DNA from: Candidatus Methylophosphatis haderslevensis
GTDB taxonomy: Bacteria; Pseudomonadota; Gammaproteobacteria; Burkholderiales; Rhodocyclaceae
Length of the DNA: 64,000 bases
Assembly (NCBI GenBank): GCA_016711925.1
Contig: JADJSA010000001.1
Span: 372,001-436,000, forward strand
Direction of reading: 5' to 3'
Positions 38,930-48,585 of the stretch are shown here, one piece after another. The position numbers were made by a program, and so were the translations under genes. How positions within the stretch are numbered: the first letter of the stretch is position 1; the number at the start of each line of letters is the position of its first letter. The notes below the pieces were generated by a model. The model was not told the DNA's origin and ran no database searches. It worked only from the letters and a program-made list of their open reading frames with translations.

Positions 38930-39072
38930 CGGAGAGACGGCGCGAGCCGCACTTGCGAGCGAGGCGCCGGGCAAGCGGTCCGCAAGACGGTGTGGATGCC
39001 TCGGCAGTGCGGATGTCGTATCCGCCCCAAACCGCGAAACCCGGGCGTTTCACGCCGCAGCACTCGCGCCGG

Positions 39073-39516
39073 CTACTTGATCCGGGTGAGGTGCGGCCGG
39101 CCCGGACCGGGCTTTGGCGGTTCGTCCCTGACCGGCTCCGCCGGGCTGTCCGCGGTCTGGTGTACGTCATCGGCATTGGCCGAAGTACTTGCCGCAGCGC
39201 CGACCTCGAATGCCATGCCCTGCCCGTTTTCCCGCGCATACACCGCTGAAACATTTTCCACCGGCACCGAGATGCTCTGCGCCACGCCGCCGAAGCGCGC
39301 CGAACAGGTGAGGAACTCGTTGCCCAGCACCAGTTGATGCACGGCGTCCGGGCTCAGGTTGAGCACGATCTGCTTGTCCCGGACGAAGTTGCGCGGGACT
39401 TCGGTACGGTTATCCACTGCCACGGCGACATAAGGCGTGAAACCCTGGTCCACGCACCATTCGAAAATGGCGCGGATCAGGTACGGCTTGGTCGATGAGG
39501 AAGTCGGCGACGACAT
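39073..39516 (-). CDS. sspB: ClpXP specificity-enhancing factor SspB
   Basis: This adaptor tethers ssrA-tagged proteins to ClpXP. The 147-residue protein has the substrate-binding fold (KPYLIRAIFEWCVDQGFTPY, IVLNLSPDAVHQL, FSARFGGV-like segment). A disordered linker leads to the C-terminal ClpX-binding tail GRPHLTRIK. It follows sspA by 24 bp and is the last gene of the pet-ssp run. Confidence 0.94.
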   Translation of the reverse strand: MSSPTSSSTKPYLIRAIFEWCVDQGFTPYVAVAVDNRTEVPRNFVRDKQIVLNLSPDAVHQLVLGNEFLTCSARFGGVAQSISVPVENVSAVYARENGQGMAFEVGAAASTSANADDVHQTADSPAEPVRDEPPKPGPGRPHLTRIK

Positions 39517-39540
39517 GCTTTGTGTCGAAACGGCGCCCGA

Positions 39541-40137
39541 TCAGCGGCGCATGACCTTTTCCGATGGCGTCAGCGCATCGATGAAGCCCTGCCGGGAAAA
39601 AATCCGCTCGGCGTACTTCATCAACGGCGCCGCCTGCTTGGGCAACTCGATGCCGTAGTGTTCGAGGCGCCACAGCAGCGGCGCGATCGCGACGTCGAGC
39701 ATCGAGAACTCGTCGCCGAGCATGAACTTCTGCTTGAGAAAGATCGGCGCGAGTTCGGTCAGCCGGTCGCGCACATGGCCGCGCGCCTTCTCGGCCGACT
39801 TGAGGTTCTTCTCGAGCGCCTCGATATGCGAGAACAGCTCCTGCTCGAAGGTAAACAGCAACTGCCGCGCGCGTGCCCGCATGATCGGATCGGGCGGCAT
39901 CAACTGCGGATGCGGGAAGCGTTCGTCGATGTATTCATTGATGATGTTGGCCTCATACAGAACGAGGTCGCGATCCACCAGCACCGGCACCCGGTTGTAC
40001 GGGTTGATCACCGCGATGTCTTCAGGCTTGTTGAAGAGATCGACGTCGATCACCTGGAAGTCCATGCCCTTCTCGTAGAGGACGATGCGACAGCGGTGAC
40101 TGAACGGATCGGTTGTTCCGGAATAGAGGTTCATCAT
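39541..40137 (-). CDS. sspA: Stringent starvation protein A
   Basis: This GST-fold protein binds RNA polymerase and helps survival under stress. The 198-residue product starts MMNLYSGTTDPFSHRCRIVL and includes the conserved NPYNRVPVLVDRDLVLYEANII in the thioredoxin-like domain, followed by the helical C-terminal domain. It follows petC, an arrangement common in beta- and gammaproteobacteria. A second ATG one codon later is an equal start candidate. Confidence 0.94.
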   Translation of the reverse strand: MMNLYSGTTDPFSHRCRIVLYEKGMDFQVIDVDLFNKPEDIAVINPYNRVPVLVDRDLVLYEANIINEYIDERFPHPQLMPPDPIMRARARQLLFTFEQELFSHIEALEKNLKSAEKARGHVRDRLTELAPIFLKQKFMLGDEFSMLDVAIAPLLWRLEHYGIELPKQAAPLMKYAERIFSRQGFIDALTPSEKVMRR

Positions 40138-40241
40138 TGTGTTGGCACTCCAGGAGTACTCGGCGTCGCGCACCACACGCCGAACGCGCGGTGCGAGGAG
40201 ATCCGACTTGCCGAGGAACTGTACAGCGCCCATGGCCGCAA

Positions 40242-41012
40242 TTAGTGGACGTCTTTCCAGTAGTTTTTCTTGAGCGCATACGACAGCACGAACAGCACCG
40301 ACAGTGCCAGCAGCACGCCGATGCCGATCTGCTTGCGCGTTTCGGCCGCCGGCTCACCCATATAGACCAGGAACGAGACCAGATCGGCGACCGCGTTGTC
40401 GTACTCTTCCTTGCCCATAGAGCCGGGCTTGGCGAGTTCGAGCTTGATTTCCTTGTGCTTGCCGCCGTGGCCGTCGTCCTTCTCCTCGACGTGCGCGATC
40501 TGCTCGCCCTGCAGATTCCACAGCGCGTGCGGCATGCCGACGTTCTCGAACACCACGTTGTTCCACCCGGTGGGCCGGCCTGGATCGCGGTAGAAAGTGC
40601 GCAAGTAGGTATACAGCCAGTCTGCGCCGCTGCCGAATTCCGAGGCACGCGAACGCGCGATCACTGTCAGATCCGGCGGCGCGGCACCGAACCACAGTTT
40701 GGATTCGTCGCTGCGCATTGCCACCCGCATCGGCTCGCCGACCTTGTCGGCGGTAAACAGCAGGTTGTCCCTGATCTGCTGCTCGGACAGCCCGATGTCG
40801 CGCAGCCGGTTGTAGCGCATGTACGAGGCCGAATGGCAGTTCAGGCAGTAGTTGACGAACAGCTTGGCGCCATGCTGCAGCGCGGCCTGGTCGCGCGTCT
40901 TGTCGGGCGCCGGATCGAGATGCAGTTCGGGTCCGGAGGCGAAGGCGGTCATCGGCACGACGAGCGCGGCGACCGCCAGTATCTTTGCGAAACGCTTCAT
41001 GATCATCTTCAT
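40242..41012 (-). CDS. petC: Cytochrome c1 of the bc1 complex
   Basis: This 256-residue precursor has a signal peptide (RFAKILAVAALVVPMTAFAS), a covalent heme site CLNCH, the MRYNRL region and a likely axial Met segment (VGMPHALW). A C-terminal membrane anchor (IGIGVLLALSVLFVLSYALKK) completes it. It passes electrons from the Rieske protein to soluble cytochrome c. The ATG overlaps the cytochrome b stop (ATGA), so the genes are coupled. Further ATGs lie 2 and 4 codons downstream. Confidence 0.94.
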   Translation of the reverse strand: MKMIMKRFAKILAVAALVVPMTAFASGPELHLDPAPDKTRDQAALQHGAKLFVNYCLNCHSASYMRYNRLRDIGLSEQQIRDNLLFTADKVGEPMRVAMRSDESKLWFGAAPPDLTVIARSRASEFGSGADWLYTYLRTFYRDPGRPTGWNNVVFENVGMPHALWNLQGEQIAHVEEKDDGHGGKHKEIKLELAKPGSMGKEEYDNAVADLVSFLVYMGEPAAETRKQIGIGVLLALSVLFVLSYALKKNYWKDVH

Positions 41013-42310
41013 CCTGTCACGCGATCGGGTTCGGGCTTGCACTTGTCGAGCTTGCTGTAGATCGGCATCAGCAGGAAAAACGCGAAGTAGAGAACCGAAC
41101 ACACCTGCGCCACCGCGGTACGTACCGGGGTCGGCGGCAAGACGCCGAGGTACCCGAGTATGAAGAAGCAGATGACGAAGATTGTCAGCGCGGCCTTGAA
41201 GATCGGGCCGCGATAGCGGATCGATTTGGCCGGACTGCGGTCGAGCCAGGGCAGGAAGAAGAAGATCAGCACGCCGGCGCCCATCGCCACCACGCCCCAG
41301 AACTTGGCGTCGATGCCGAACAGCGGATAGGTCACGGCACGCAACAGCGAGTAATACGGCGTGAAGTACCAGACCGGCGCGATGTGCGGCGGCGTCTTGA
41401 GCGGATCGGCCGGGATGAAATTGTTGTACTCGAGGAAGTAGCCGCCGAACTCCGGGCCGAAGAACACGATCCACGAGAACACGATCAGGAACACCACGAC
41501 GCCGACGATATCCTTCACCGTGTAGTACGGGTGGAACGGGATGCCGTCGAGCGGGATGCCGGTCGCCGGATCCTTCTTCTTCTTGATCTCGATGCCGTCG
41601 GGGTTGTTCGAGCCGACCTCGTGCAGCGCGATGATGTGCGCCGCCACCAGCCCGATCAGCACCAGCGGAACCGCGATCACATGGAACGAGAAGAAGCGGT
41701 TGAGCGTCGCGTCGCCGACCACGTAGTCGCCGCGAATCCACACCGACAGATCGGGGCCGATGAACGGGATCGCGCCGAACAGGTTCACGATCACCTGCGC
41801 GCCCCAGTAGGACATCTGGCCCCACGGCAGCAGGTAGCCGAAGAATCCCTCGGCCATCAGGCAGAGGAAGATCGCCACGCCGAAAACCCAGATCAGTTCG
41901 CGCGGCTTGCGGTATGAGCCGTAGAGCATGCCGCGGAACATGTGGAGGTAGACGACGATGAAGAACGCCGAGGCACCGGTCGAATGCATGTAGCGGATCA
42001 GCCAGCCCCACGGCACGTCACGCATGATGTATTCGACGCTGGCAAAAGCCACCGGCACGCCGGCGCTGTTGAGCGAGGCGTCCGGCTTGAAGTGCATGAC
42101 CAGGAAGATGCCGGTGACGATCTGGATCACCAGCACCAGCAGCGCCAGCGAGCCGAAGAAATACCAGAAGTTGAAGTTCTTCGGCGCGTAGTACTCGGAA
42201 AGGTGTTCCTTCCACAGGGTGGTCAGCGGGAAGCGCGCATCGATCCACTCCATGAAACCGCCGACCATCGTACCGTCTGACTTGAATTTTTCTGCGTTCG
42301 AACTGGCCAT
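41009..42310 (-). CDS. petB: Cytochrome b of the bc1 complex
   Basis: This integral membrane subunit has 433 residues and about eight transmembrane helices. Heme-binding histidine pairs lie in RYMHSTGASAFFIVVYLHMFRG and FFSFHVIAVPLVLIGLVAAH (spaced about 14). The quinol-site PPW-type motif appears as PEF-type variation in the C-terminal half near TPPHIAPVWYFTPYYSLLR. It lies between petA and petC. Confidence 0.94.
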   Translation of the reverse strand: MASSNAEKFKSDGTMVGGFMEWIDARFPLTTLWKEHLSEYYAPKNFNFWYFFGSLALLVLVIQIVTGIFLVMHFKPDASLNSAGVPVAFASVEYIMRDVPWGWLIRYMHSTGASAFFIVVYLHMFRGMLYGSYRKPRELIWVFGVAIFLCLMAEGFFGYLLPWGQMSYWGAQVIVNLFGAIPFIGPDLSVWIRGDYVVGDATLNRFFSFHVIAVPLVLIGLVAAHIIALHEVGSNNPDGIEIKKKKDPATGIPLDGIPFHPYYTVKDIVGVVVFLIVFSWIVFFGPEFGGYFLEYNNFIPADPLKTPPHIAPVWYFTPYYSLLRAVTYPLFGIDAKFWGVVAMGAGVLIFFFLPWLDRSPAKSIRYRGPIFKAALTIFVICFFILGYLGVLPPTPVRTAVAQVCSVLYFAFFLLMPIYSKLDKCKPEPDRVTG

Positions 42311-42314
42311 CGCC

Positions 42315-42908
42315 TTATGCCTTTCCGTCGTCGCCGATCAGTATCCGGGTGTCCGCGAGGTACTTGTGCGGCGGCACCTCGAGGTTGTCCGGCGCGGGCT
42401 TGCTCTTGTAAACGCGCCCCGCCAGATCGAAGGTCGAGCCGTGGCACGGACAGAAGAAGCCGCCCGGCCAGTCCGGCGAAATGCCCGATTCGGCGCCGGT
42501 CTTGAACTTTTCGGTCGGCGAGCAGCCCAGGTGGGTGCAGATGCCGACCGCGACCATGATTTCCGGCTTGATCGAACGGGTTTCGTTCTTCGCGTAATCG
42601 GGCTGCATCGGCTTGTCGGACTTCGGGTCGCTGACCTCGCCGTCGGTCTTGCGCAGCGAGTCGAGCATTTCCTTGGTGCGGTTGATGATCCAGACCGGTT
42701 TGCCGCGCCACTCGACGGTCATCATCTGGCCCGGGCCGAGCTTGCTGATATCGGCTTCCACCGGCGCGCCGGCCGCCTTGGCCCGCTCGGACGGCGTGAA
42801 ACTCACCGCGAACGGAACCGCCGCCGCGACAGTCGCCGCGCCCCCGGCACCTGCGGTCCACAGCAGCAGGCGCCGCCGGCCGCAATCCATTTTTTCATCC
42901 GCACTCAT
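42315..42908 (-). CDS. petA: Rieske iron-sulfur subunit of the bc1 complex
   Basis: This 197-residue protein begins with a Tat-like twin-arginine segment (GRRRLLLWTAGAGG), then an anchor helix and the Rieske 2Fe-2S motifs CTHLGCSP and CPCHGSTFDLAG. It accepts electrons from ubiquinol at the periplasmic side. It is the first gene of petABC-sspA-sspB and is separated from petB by 4 bp. Confidence 0.95.
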   Translation of the reverse strand: MSADEKMDCGRRRLLLWTAGAGGAATVAAAVPFAVSFTPSERAKAAGAPVEADISKLGPGQMMTVEWRGKPVWIINRTKEMLDSLRKTDGEVSDPKSDKPMQPDYAKNETRSIKPEIMVAVGICTHLGCSPTEKFKTGAESGISPDWPGGFFCPCHGSTFDLAGRVYKSKPAPDNLEVPPHKYLADTRILIGDDGKA

Positions 42909-43057
42909 GAGGTTTCGATCCCTTCACACCTGGAAAGACAGGAAATCCGCAGCGGCGCAGGCCTCGCCCGAGCCAATCCGGCAGAGTATAACGAATTCCG
43001 CCGCAAGGTTAAAGTCCTTGCACCGCACAAGACTTCCAACCCAATGATTTCTAGCGA

Positions 43058-44359
43058 TTAAATTGCGCCGAAAGCGCGCAACTCGGCAATTTTTTGCGGC
43101 GGGTAGCCAAGCCGCTGCAGGACCTCGTCGGTGTGCTGGCCGAGGGCCGGACCGATCCATTCGGTGGAGCCCGGCGTGGCTGACAGCTTGGGCACGATGC
43201 CCGGCAGGCGGAACGGCTTGCCGTCAGGCAGTTCTGCGGTTTCGATCATCTGCCGCGCCGCGAACTGCGGATCGGCGAACATGTCGGCCACCGAGTAGAT
43301 GCGGCTGACCGGCACCTCGGCTGCGCTCAGGATGCGCACCACCTCGGCCTCGTCGTGCTGCGCCGCCCACGCGTCGAGCAGGCCGTAGAGTTCGTCGCGG
43401 CGGGCATCGCGCCCGGCGTTGCTGGCCAGGTCGGGCGCGTCGGCCAGATCGCCGCGCCCGATCGCCCTCATCAGGCGCTTGAAGATCGCGTCGCCGTTGC
43501 CGCCGATGATCACATACCGGCCGTCGCGCGTGGCGTGGGTGTTCGACGGCGTGACGCCGGGCATGATGTTGCCGGCCCGCTCGCGCACGAACCCCGCGAC
43601 ATCGAACTCGGGCACCATGCTCTCCATCATCGCGAACACCGCTTCGTAGAGCGCCACGTCCACCATCTGGCCTTTGCCGGCGACCCGCCCGCCGGTGGCA
43701 TCGCGATGGCGCAGGGCCATCATCACGCCGCAGACGCCCCACAGCGAGGCGATCGAATCGCCGATCGACACGCCGGTCTTGACCGGCGGGCGGTCGGCGT
43801 GGCCGGTGATGAAGCGCAGCCCGCCCATCGACTCGCCGATCGCGCCGAAGCCCGGCATCGCGGCCATCGGCCCGCTCTGCCCGAAACCGGACAGCCGCAG
43901 CATCACCAGCGACGGGTTGAGCGCCGAAAGTTCCTCCCAGCCAAGGCCGAACTTCTCCAGCACGCCGGGGCGGAAATTCTCGATCACCACGTCCGCCTCG
44001 GCGCACAGGCGACGCACGATATCCGCGCCCTCGGGATGCTTGAGATTGGCGGTGACCGACTTCTTGTTGCGTGACTGCACGTACCACCAGAGCGAAGTGC
44101 CGGTCAGGTCGTCCGGATAGCGCTTGCGCCACTGGCGCAGCGGATCGCCGCCATCGGGCGATTCGATCTTGATCACCTCGGCGCCGAACTCGGCCATGAT
44201 GCGCGAGGCGAACGGGCCGGCGATCAGCGTGCCCAGTTCCACCACGCTCACCCCGCGCAGCGGCTTGTCGAACAGCGGCGCCGGCTGGGCGGCGGCCTCC
44301 GGCTGCGGCTCGATCTGGGTATCGGGCGCGACATGGTCGATGCGCAACGGATCGTTCAT
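43058..44359 (-). CDS. CaiB/BaiF-family CoA-transferase
   Basis: This 433-residue class III CoA-transferase has a family-typical opening (LRGVSVVELGTLIAGPFASRIMAEFGAEVIKIE) and NKKSVTANLKHPEGADIVRRL. The catalytic aspartate is expected in the region GVSIGDSIASLWGV. The N-terminal 30 residues are a Gln/Glu/Ala-rich extension. The substrate acid is not predictable. It begins 12 bp after recR and may be co-transcribed with it. Confidence 0.88.
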   Translation of the reverse strand: MNDPLRIDHVAPDTQIEPQPEAAAQPAPLFDKPLRGVSVVELGTLIAGPFASRIMAEFGAEVIKIESPDGGDPLRQWRKRYPDDLTGTSLWWYVQSRNKKSVTANLKHPEGADIVRRLCAEADVVIENFRPGVLEKFGLGWEELSALNPSLVMLRLSGFGQSGPMAAMPGFGAIGESMGGLRFITGHADRPPVKTGVSIGDSIASLWGVCGVMMALRHRDATGGRVAGKGQMVDVALYEAVFAMMESMVPEFDVAGFVRERAGNIMPGVTPSNTHATRDGRYVIIGGNGDAIFKRLMRAIGRGDLADAPDLASNAGRDARRDELYGLLDAWAAQHDEAEVVRILSAAEVPVSRIYSVADMFADPQFAARQMIETAELPDGKPFRLPGIVPKLSATPGSTEWIGPALGQHTDEVLQRLGYPPQKIAELRAFGAI

Positions 44360-44371
44360 GACGTAATCATC

Positions 44372-44965
44372 TCACAGCGGGCGCCGCTCGACCAGCGCCT
44401 GGGCGATGGTGCCGGCATCGGTGTGTTCGATCTCGCCGCCGACCGGCAGGCCGCGGGCGATGCGGCTGACCGCCAGCCCGCGCGCACGCAGCATCTCGCC
44501 GAGATAGTGCGCTGTGGCCTCGCCTTCGTTGGTGAAGTTGGTGGCGAGGATCACTTCCTGCACCATGCCGTCGGCGGCGCGCGCGAGCAGCTTGTCGAGC
44601 CGCAGTTCCTTCGGCCCGATGCCGTCGAGCGGCGAAATCCGCCCCATCAGCACGTAGTACATGCCGCGGTAGGCGTGGGTCTGTTCGAGCATGTTGAGAT
44701 CGGCCGGCATTTCCACCACGCACAGCAGCGCCGCATCGCGCTTGGCGCTCAGACAGCGCTCGCAGACTTCATCCTCGGTGAAGTTGTTGCAGCGCGCGCA
44801 ATGGCGGATCACCTTCAGCGCATGATCGAGCGCCAGCGCCAGGCGCTGCGCCCCGCGCTGGTCGCGCTGCAGCAGGTGGTAGGCCATGCGCTGCGCCGAC
44901 TTCGGCCCCACCCCCGGCAGGCAGCGCAGTGCGTCGATCAGCTCGTCGAGGCTGGACGGGCTCAT
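44372..44965 (-). CDS. recR: Recombination protein RecR
   Basis: RecR acts with RecF/RecO in loading RecA at gaps. The 197-residue product has the helix-hairpin-helix LPGVGPKSAQRMAYHLL, the zinc finger CARCNNFTEDEVCERC and a Toprim domain (LCVVEMPADLNMLEQT ... ). The start MSPSSLDELIDALRC is used; an upstream extension reads through a REP-like repeat. It forms the usual dnaX-ybaB-recR group, here interrupted by that repeat. Confidence 0.95.
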   Translation of the reverse strand: MSPSSLDELIDALRCLPGVGPKSAQRMAYHLLQRDQRGAQRLALALDHALKVIRHCARCNNFTEDEVCERCLSAKRDAALLCVVEMPADLNMLEQTHAYRGMYYVLMGRISPLDGIGPKELRLDKLLARAADGMVQEVILATNFTNEGEATAHYLGEMLRARGLAVSRIARGLPVGGEIEHTDAGTIAQALVERRPL

Positions 44966-44984
44966 GCCCGGCAACCCGCGAGCA

Positions 44985-45112
44985 CCTGGCCAGGAAGCCG
45001 CATGGAATGGCGGTCTACAGGCACGCACGCCGCAGACGCCCTGTTCATGCGGTTCTCCAGCGTGCCGGCCGCAGGAACGCCATTGCATGCGGCCCGCAGG
45101 CCGATGCGCCGG
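44985..45112. repeat. REP/BIME-like inverted repeat, copy 5
   Basis: The arms are GGAAGCCGCATGGAATGGCG (about 44993-45012), CCTGTTCATGCGGTTCTCC (about 45040-45058) and AACGCCATTGCATGCGGC (about 45075-45092). The element sits between ybaB and recR inside an otherwise tight operon. Confidence 0.65.
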
Positions 45113-45124
45113 AGCGAGCCATCA

Positions 45125-45448
45125 TCAGAACGGCATCTTGAAGCCGGGCGGCAACTGCATGCCGGCGGTGAAGCCGGCCATCTTTTCCTGGGTGGTGGCC
45201 TCGACGCGGCGCACGGCGTCATTGACCGCGGCGGCGATCAGATCCTCGAGCATTTCCTTGTCATCCATCACCGAGGGGTCGATCGAGACGCGCCGCAGGT
45301 CGTGCTTGCAGGTCATGGCGACCTTGACCATGCCGGCGCCGGACTGGCCTTCGACTTCGATGTTGGCCAGTTCGGCCTGCGCCTTTTCCATGTTCGCCTG
45401 CATCTGCTGCGCCTGCTTCATCAGGCCGGCGATTCCGCCTTTCATCAT
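45125..45448 (-). CDS. ybaB: YbaB/EbfC nucleoid-associated protein
   Basis: This small DNA-binding protein has 107 residues. It begins with MMKGGIAGLMKQAQQMQANM and has the family core VEGQSGAGMVKVAMTCKHDLRRVSIDP in pieces around residues 33-58. The ATG at 45448 has GGGAGA seven bases ahead. It lies 16 bp after dnaX. Confidence 0.93.
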   Translation of the reverse strand: MMKGGIAGLMKQAQQMQANMEKAQAELANIEVEGQSGAGMVKVAMTCKHDLRRVSIDPSVMDDKEMLEDLIAAAVNDAVRRVEATTQEKMAGFTAGMQLPPGFKMPF

Positions 45449-45464
45449 CTTGCGTTCTCCCGCA

Positions 45465-47159
45465 TCACAAGGGTTTGACCGAGGATTCGTTGAGCGTGGC
45501 ATCGAACATGTCGATCACGTTCTGCACGAATCCGTCCTGTTCCAGCGCGGCCACCGCCTGTTCGTGGCGCACCGCCTGCTCGGCACGGTGCGCCTGCGCC
45601 GGCGTGGCGCCGGCGACATCGCCGATTTCGACATTCACCCTCACCGGCCGGCCGAAATGACCCTGCAGTTCGCCCTGCAACTTGTCCCTGAGCGCGGGGT
45701 TGAACAAGTGCCGGTGCGTCGATGTTGGCCGCAATTGCAGCGCGCCCTCATCCACCCGCAACAACTCGCAGTGCTGCGCCAGCTCGCGCACCATGCCGTT
45801 CAGGCGCATGTCGTCGATCAGGCGCCGCCAGTCGAGTCCCGGCACCAGCGTCGGTGCGCCGGTCGGTGCGACGCGCGGTGCGGCGTCGGTTGCCGCCGGC
45901 TCGTCCGCAGGCTTCGCTGCGGCGGCCTTGCCCGCGCCCGCCTCGGGCGGCGCGGACACGACCCGCGGCGCCGGGCGCGGCGGCACCGGTCGGGCTGCCG
46001 GGGTGGCGACCGGTGCCGGTGCCGCAGCAGGTGCGCGCTGCCCGCCCTCACCCTGCCGCGCGCCCCCGGCGCCGGGCTGCTCGGGGCGGAAGGCGTGCAG
46101 GCGCATCAGCGCCATCGAAAAGCCGGTGTATTCATCCGGCGCGAGCGGCAGATCCTCGCGCCCGTGAATCGCGATCTGGTAGGCAAGCTGCAGAAACTCC
46201 GCGTCGAACGCATCGGCATAGGGCGCCAAGCGCGCCCGCTCGATGTCGTCGGCAATCGCCGCCGGCGCCATCTGCACCAGCGCGATCCGGTGCAGCAGCA
46301 CCGCCAGTTCCTGGAGCGCGGCCTCGAACGACAGGCTGCGCGCTTCCATCGCGTCGGCCAGCGCCAGCATGGCGCCGACATCCTGCGCGGCCAGCGCATC
46401 GAGCAGCGCGAACAGATGGTCGTCGCCGACGGTGCCGAGCATCTCACGCACCGCCTCTTCCTCGATCTTGCCGGCGCCGTGGGCGATCGCCTGGTCGAGC
46501 AGCGACAGCGCATCGCGCATCGAACCGGCCGCCGCCTTGGCCAGGTAGCGCAGCGCCGGCGCCTCGAACGGCACGCCTTCCTTGCCGAGTATGCTTTCGA
46601 GATGGCCGACGATGTGCGGCAGCGGCATCTGCTTGAGGTTGAATTGCAGGCAGCGCGACAGCACGGTCACCGGAATCTTCTGCGGATCGGTGGTGGCGAG
46701 GATGAACTTGATGTGCTCGGGCGGCTCTTCGAGCGTCTTGAGCATGGCGTTGAAGGCGTTGTTCGACAGCATGTGCACTTCGTCGATCACGAACACCTTG
46801 AAGCGCCCGCGGGTCGGCGAGTAGACGGCGTTGTCGAGCAGCTCGCGCATCTGGTCGACCTTGGTGTTGGTCGCCGCGTCGACCTCGATCAGATCGACGA
46901 AGCGCCCGGCATCGATTTCCCTGCACGAACCGCACTCGCCGCACGGTGTCGCGGTGATGCCGGTTTCGCAGTTGAGCGCCTTGGCAAGAATGCGCGCGAT
47001 GGTGGTCTTGCCCACGCCGCGCGTGCCGGTGAACAGGTAGGCATGATGCAGGCGGCCCTGCTCCAGCGCATGGGTGAGCGCCCGCACGACGTGCTCCTGC
47101 CCGACCAGCGTGTCGAAGCTGCGCGGACGCCACTTGCGGGCGAGAACCTGGTAGCTCAT
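45465..47159 (-). CDS. dnaX: DNA polymerase III subunits gamma and tau
   Basis: This is the clamp-loader ATPase, 564 residues. The N-terminal AAA+ domain has Walker A GTRGVGKTT, a zinc module (CGECGSCREI with an upstream Cys), DEVHMLSNNAFNAML and the SRC sensor LSRCLQFNL. An Ala/Pro-rich linker leads to the tau C-terminal domain (LDWRRLIDDMRLNGMVRELAQH). I did not identify a programmed frameshift site for gamma. It starts the dnaX-ybaB-recR run. Confidence 0.95.
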   Translation of the reverse strand: MSYQVLARKWRPRSFDTLVGQEHVVRALTHALEQGRLHHAYLFTGTRGVGKTTIARILAKALNCETGITATPCGECGSCREIDAGRFVDLIEVDAATNTKVDQMRELLDNAVYSPTRGRFKVFVIDEVHMLSNNAFNAMLKTLEEPPEHIKFILATTDPQKIPVTVLSRCLQFNLKQMPLPHIVGHLESILGKEGVPFEAPALRYLAKAAAGSMRDALSLLDQAIAHGAGKIEEEAVREMLGTVGDDHLFALLDALAAQDVGAMLALADAMEARSLSFEAALQELAVLLHRIALVQMAPAAIADDIERARLAPYADAFDAEFLQLAYQIAIHGREDLPLAPDEYTGFSMALMRLHAFRPEQPGAGGARQGEGGQRAPAAAPAPVATPAARPVPPRPAPRVVSAPPEAGAGKAAAAKPADEPAATDAAPRVAPTGAPTLVPGLDWRRLIDDMRLNGMVRELAQHCELLRVDEGALQLRPTSTHRHLFNPALRDKLQGELQGHFGRPVRVNVEIGDVAGATPAQAHRAEQAVRHEQAVAALEQDGFVQNVIDMFDATLNESSVKPL

Positions 47160-47423
47160 GGCGGCGAATTCTAGCAGACGGCACCCCCGCAGCCGGCGCC
47201 GACCGGCGACCGCACGCGGGCGCGGCGCGGCCTTCCGCCCGGCGCCGGCAGGCGATTCCGCCAGCATCGCACCGACCCGCCGCGGGGGGCCGTGCCACCC
47301 CCGCCTGCATCTCACCCATTTGCGATATTCCGCCTGTTGTCGGATACTGTCGCCGTGGCCCGACCGCCTGCGGGCAGGCCGGGAAGGCGCCCCCCGCCCA
47401 ATCACCGGACCGATTCGAACATC

Positions 47424-48404
47424 ATGGATCTTCGCGAAGTTCAGAACCTCGAAGGCGTCACGATCATCGACCCCACGACGGCGCGCAACCGCCGGATCAT
47501 CCTCGCCACGCTGGCTGCAGCGGCGATCGGCGTGACAGGCTGGTTCGCCTTCGACCGCCCGGCGGACAAGGCCCCGGCCGCGGCCCGCGCCGCGCCCGTC
47601 GGACAGCCCGCCGCCAACACCGACGGCGCGCGTCAGTCGGCCGGAACGATCGCCGCCGACGCCGCAAAACCCTTGCCGGCCATCCGTCTGGCCGAGCCAC
47701 CGCCCGATCCGGCCGGCGCTCCGCCAGCATCGCTCGCCAAGGCGGCAAACCCCGCGACGCTTCCGATGACAACCCCGGTCGCACCCCCCGCGACAGCCCC
47801 GACACCCGCCCCGGCGCCGATTGCCGTCTCCGCAACAACACCCGCCCCTGCGCCGTCCCGGATCGACGCAACAGCGCCCGCCCCGGCCCCGACGCCGCCG
47901 GTTGCAGCGCCGCAGCGGCCGGCAGCCGGCACGACGGCGCAGGCGGCAGCGCCCCGCCTCAAACTCGACACCGAGTTCGCCTCGGCCAAGCGCATCGTGC
48001 CATTCGCCTTCAACAAGGCCGGCGTCGGCCCGCTCGGCGCGAAAGCGGTGAAAGAACTCGCGCCGCTGGCCAGGCGCGCCGACAAGGTCAACGTGCGCGG
48101 CCGCACCGACGGGCTCGGCAACGCCGGCTCAAATCGCAAAGTGGCGCTCGACCGCGCGCGCACCGTGTACAACGCCTTCGTGCAGGAAGGCGTGCACAAA
48201 CAGAAGCTGCGCCTGACCTACTGCACGACCTGCTTCGTCGCCGCCAACGACACCGAAGCCGGCCGCCGGCTGAACCGCCGGGTCGAGGTCGAACTCATCA
48301 TGCCGCGCGACCAGATCGCCAAACTGCCCAAACCGATCTACGCCCTCGAAGCGCCGCCTGCGCTGCTCACCGCCAGCCGCAGCCTGCACGACATTGCCCG
48401 CTAA
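47424..48404 (+). CDS. OmpA-like C-terminal domain protein with Pro/Ala linker
   Basis: This 326-residue protein has an N-terminal membrane anchor (IILATLAAAAIGVTGWFAF, about 27-45) and a long Pro/Ala/Thr-rich linker of about 130 residues. It ends in an OmpA-type peptidoglycan-binding domain (VRGRTDGLGNAGSNRKVALDRA ... GRRLNRRVEVELI). The anchor plus linker plus OmpA domain resembles MotB/PAL-style cell-wall tethers. The last 34 codons are duplicated, in decayed form, near 52650. A REP-like repeat begins a few bases after the stop. Confidence 0.75.
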   Translation: MDLREVQNLEGVTIIDPTTARNRRIILATLAAAAIGVTGWFAFDRPADKAPAAARAAPVGQPAANTDGARQSAGTIAADAAKPLPAIRLAEPPPDPAGAPPASLAKAANPATLPMTTPVAPPATAPTPAPAPIAVSATTPAPAPSRIDATAPAPAPTPPVAAPQRPAAGTTAQAAAPRLKLDTEFASAKRIVPFAFNKAGVGPLGAKAVKELAPLARRADKVNVRGRTDGLGNAGSNRKVALDRARTVYNAFVQEGVHKQKLRLTYCTTCFVAANDTEAGRRLNRRVEVELIMPRDQIAKLPKPIYALEAPPALLTASRSLHDIAR

Positions 48405-48585
48405 CGGCATGGCTGGAAGCCGCATGGATTGGACCTCTGCGGCCACCCTGCCCGGCAAGCCGCATGTAATGGCGCTGCTGGCGATGGCCTGCCCGGGAGC
48501 GCCATTCCATGCGGGTCTTGAGGCAGCGTGCGGGTCGGGTCGGGACTGCACGAACCGCTTCGCCTATCCCGCGCGACCAGGCTCG
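48299..48585 (+). repeat. Left copy of a segmental duplication (OmpA-gene tail plus REP)
   Basis: This stretch (last codons of the OmpA-like gene, the REP element and about 60 bases more) has a diverged copy at 52648-52933. The shared peptide signal PRDQIAK...P...ALE...LL is visible in both. Confidence 0.65.
48412..48525. repeat. REP/BIME-like inverted repeat, copy 6
   Basis: The forward arm GGAAGCCGCATGGATTGG is at 48414-48431 and the reverse arm GAGCGCCATTCCATGCGGG is at about 48499-48517. Between them is a second GCCGCATGTAATGGCG. Confidence 0.65.
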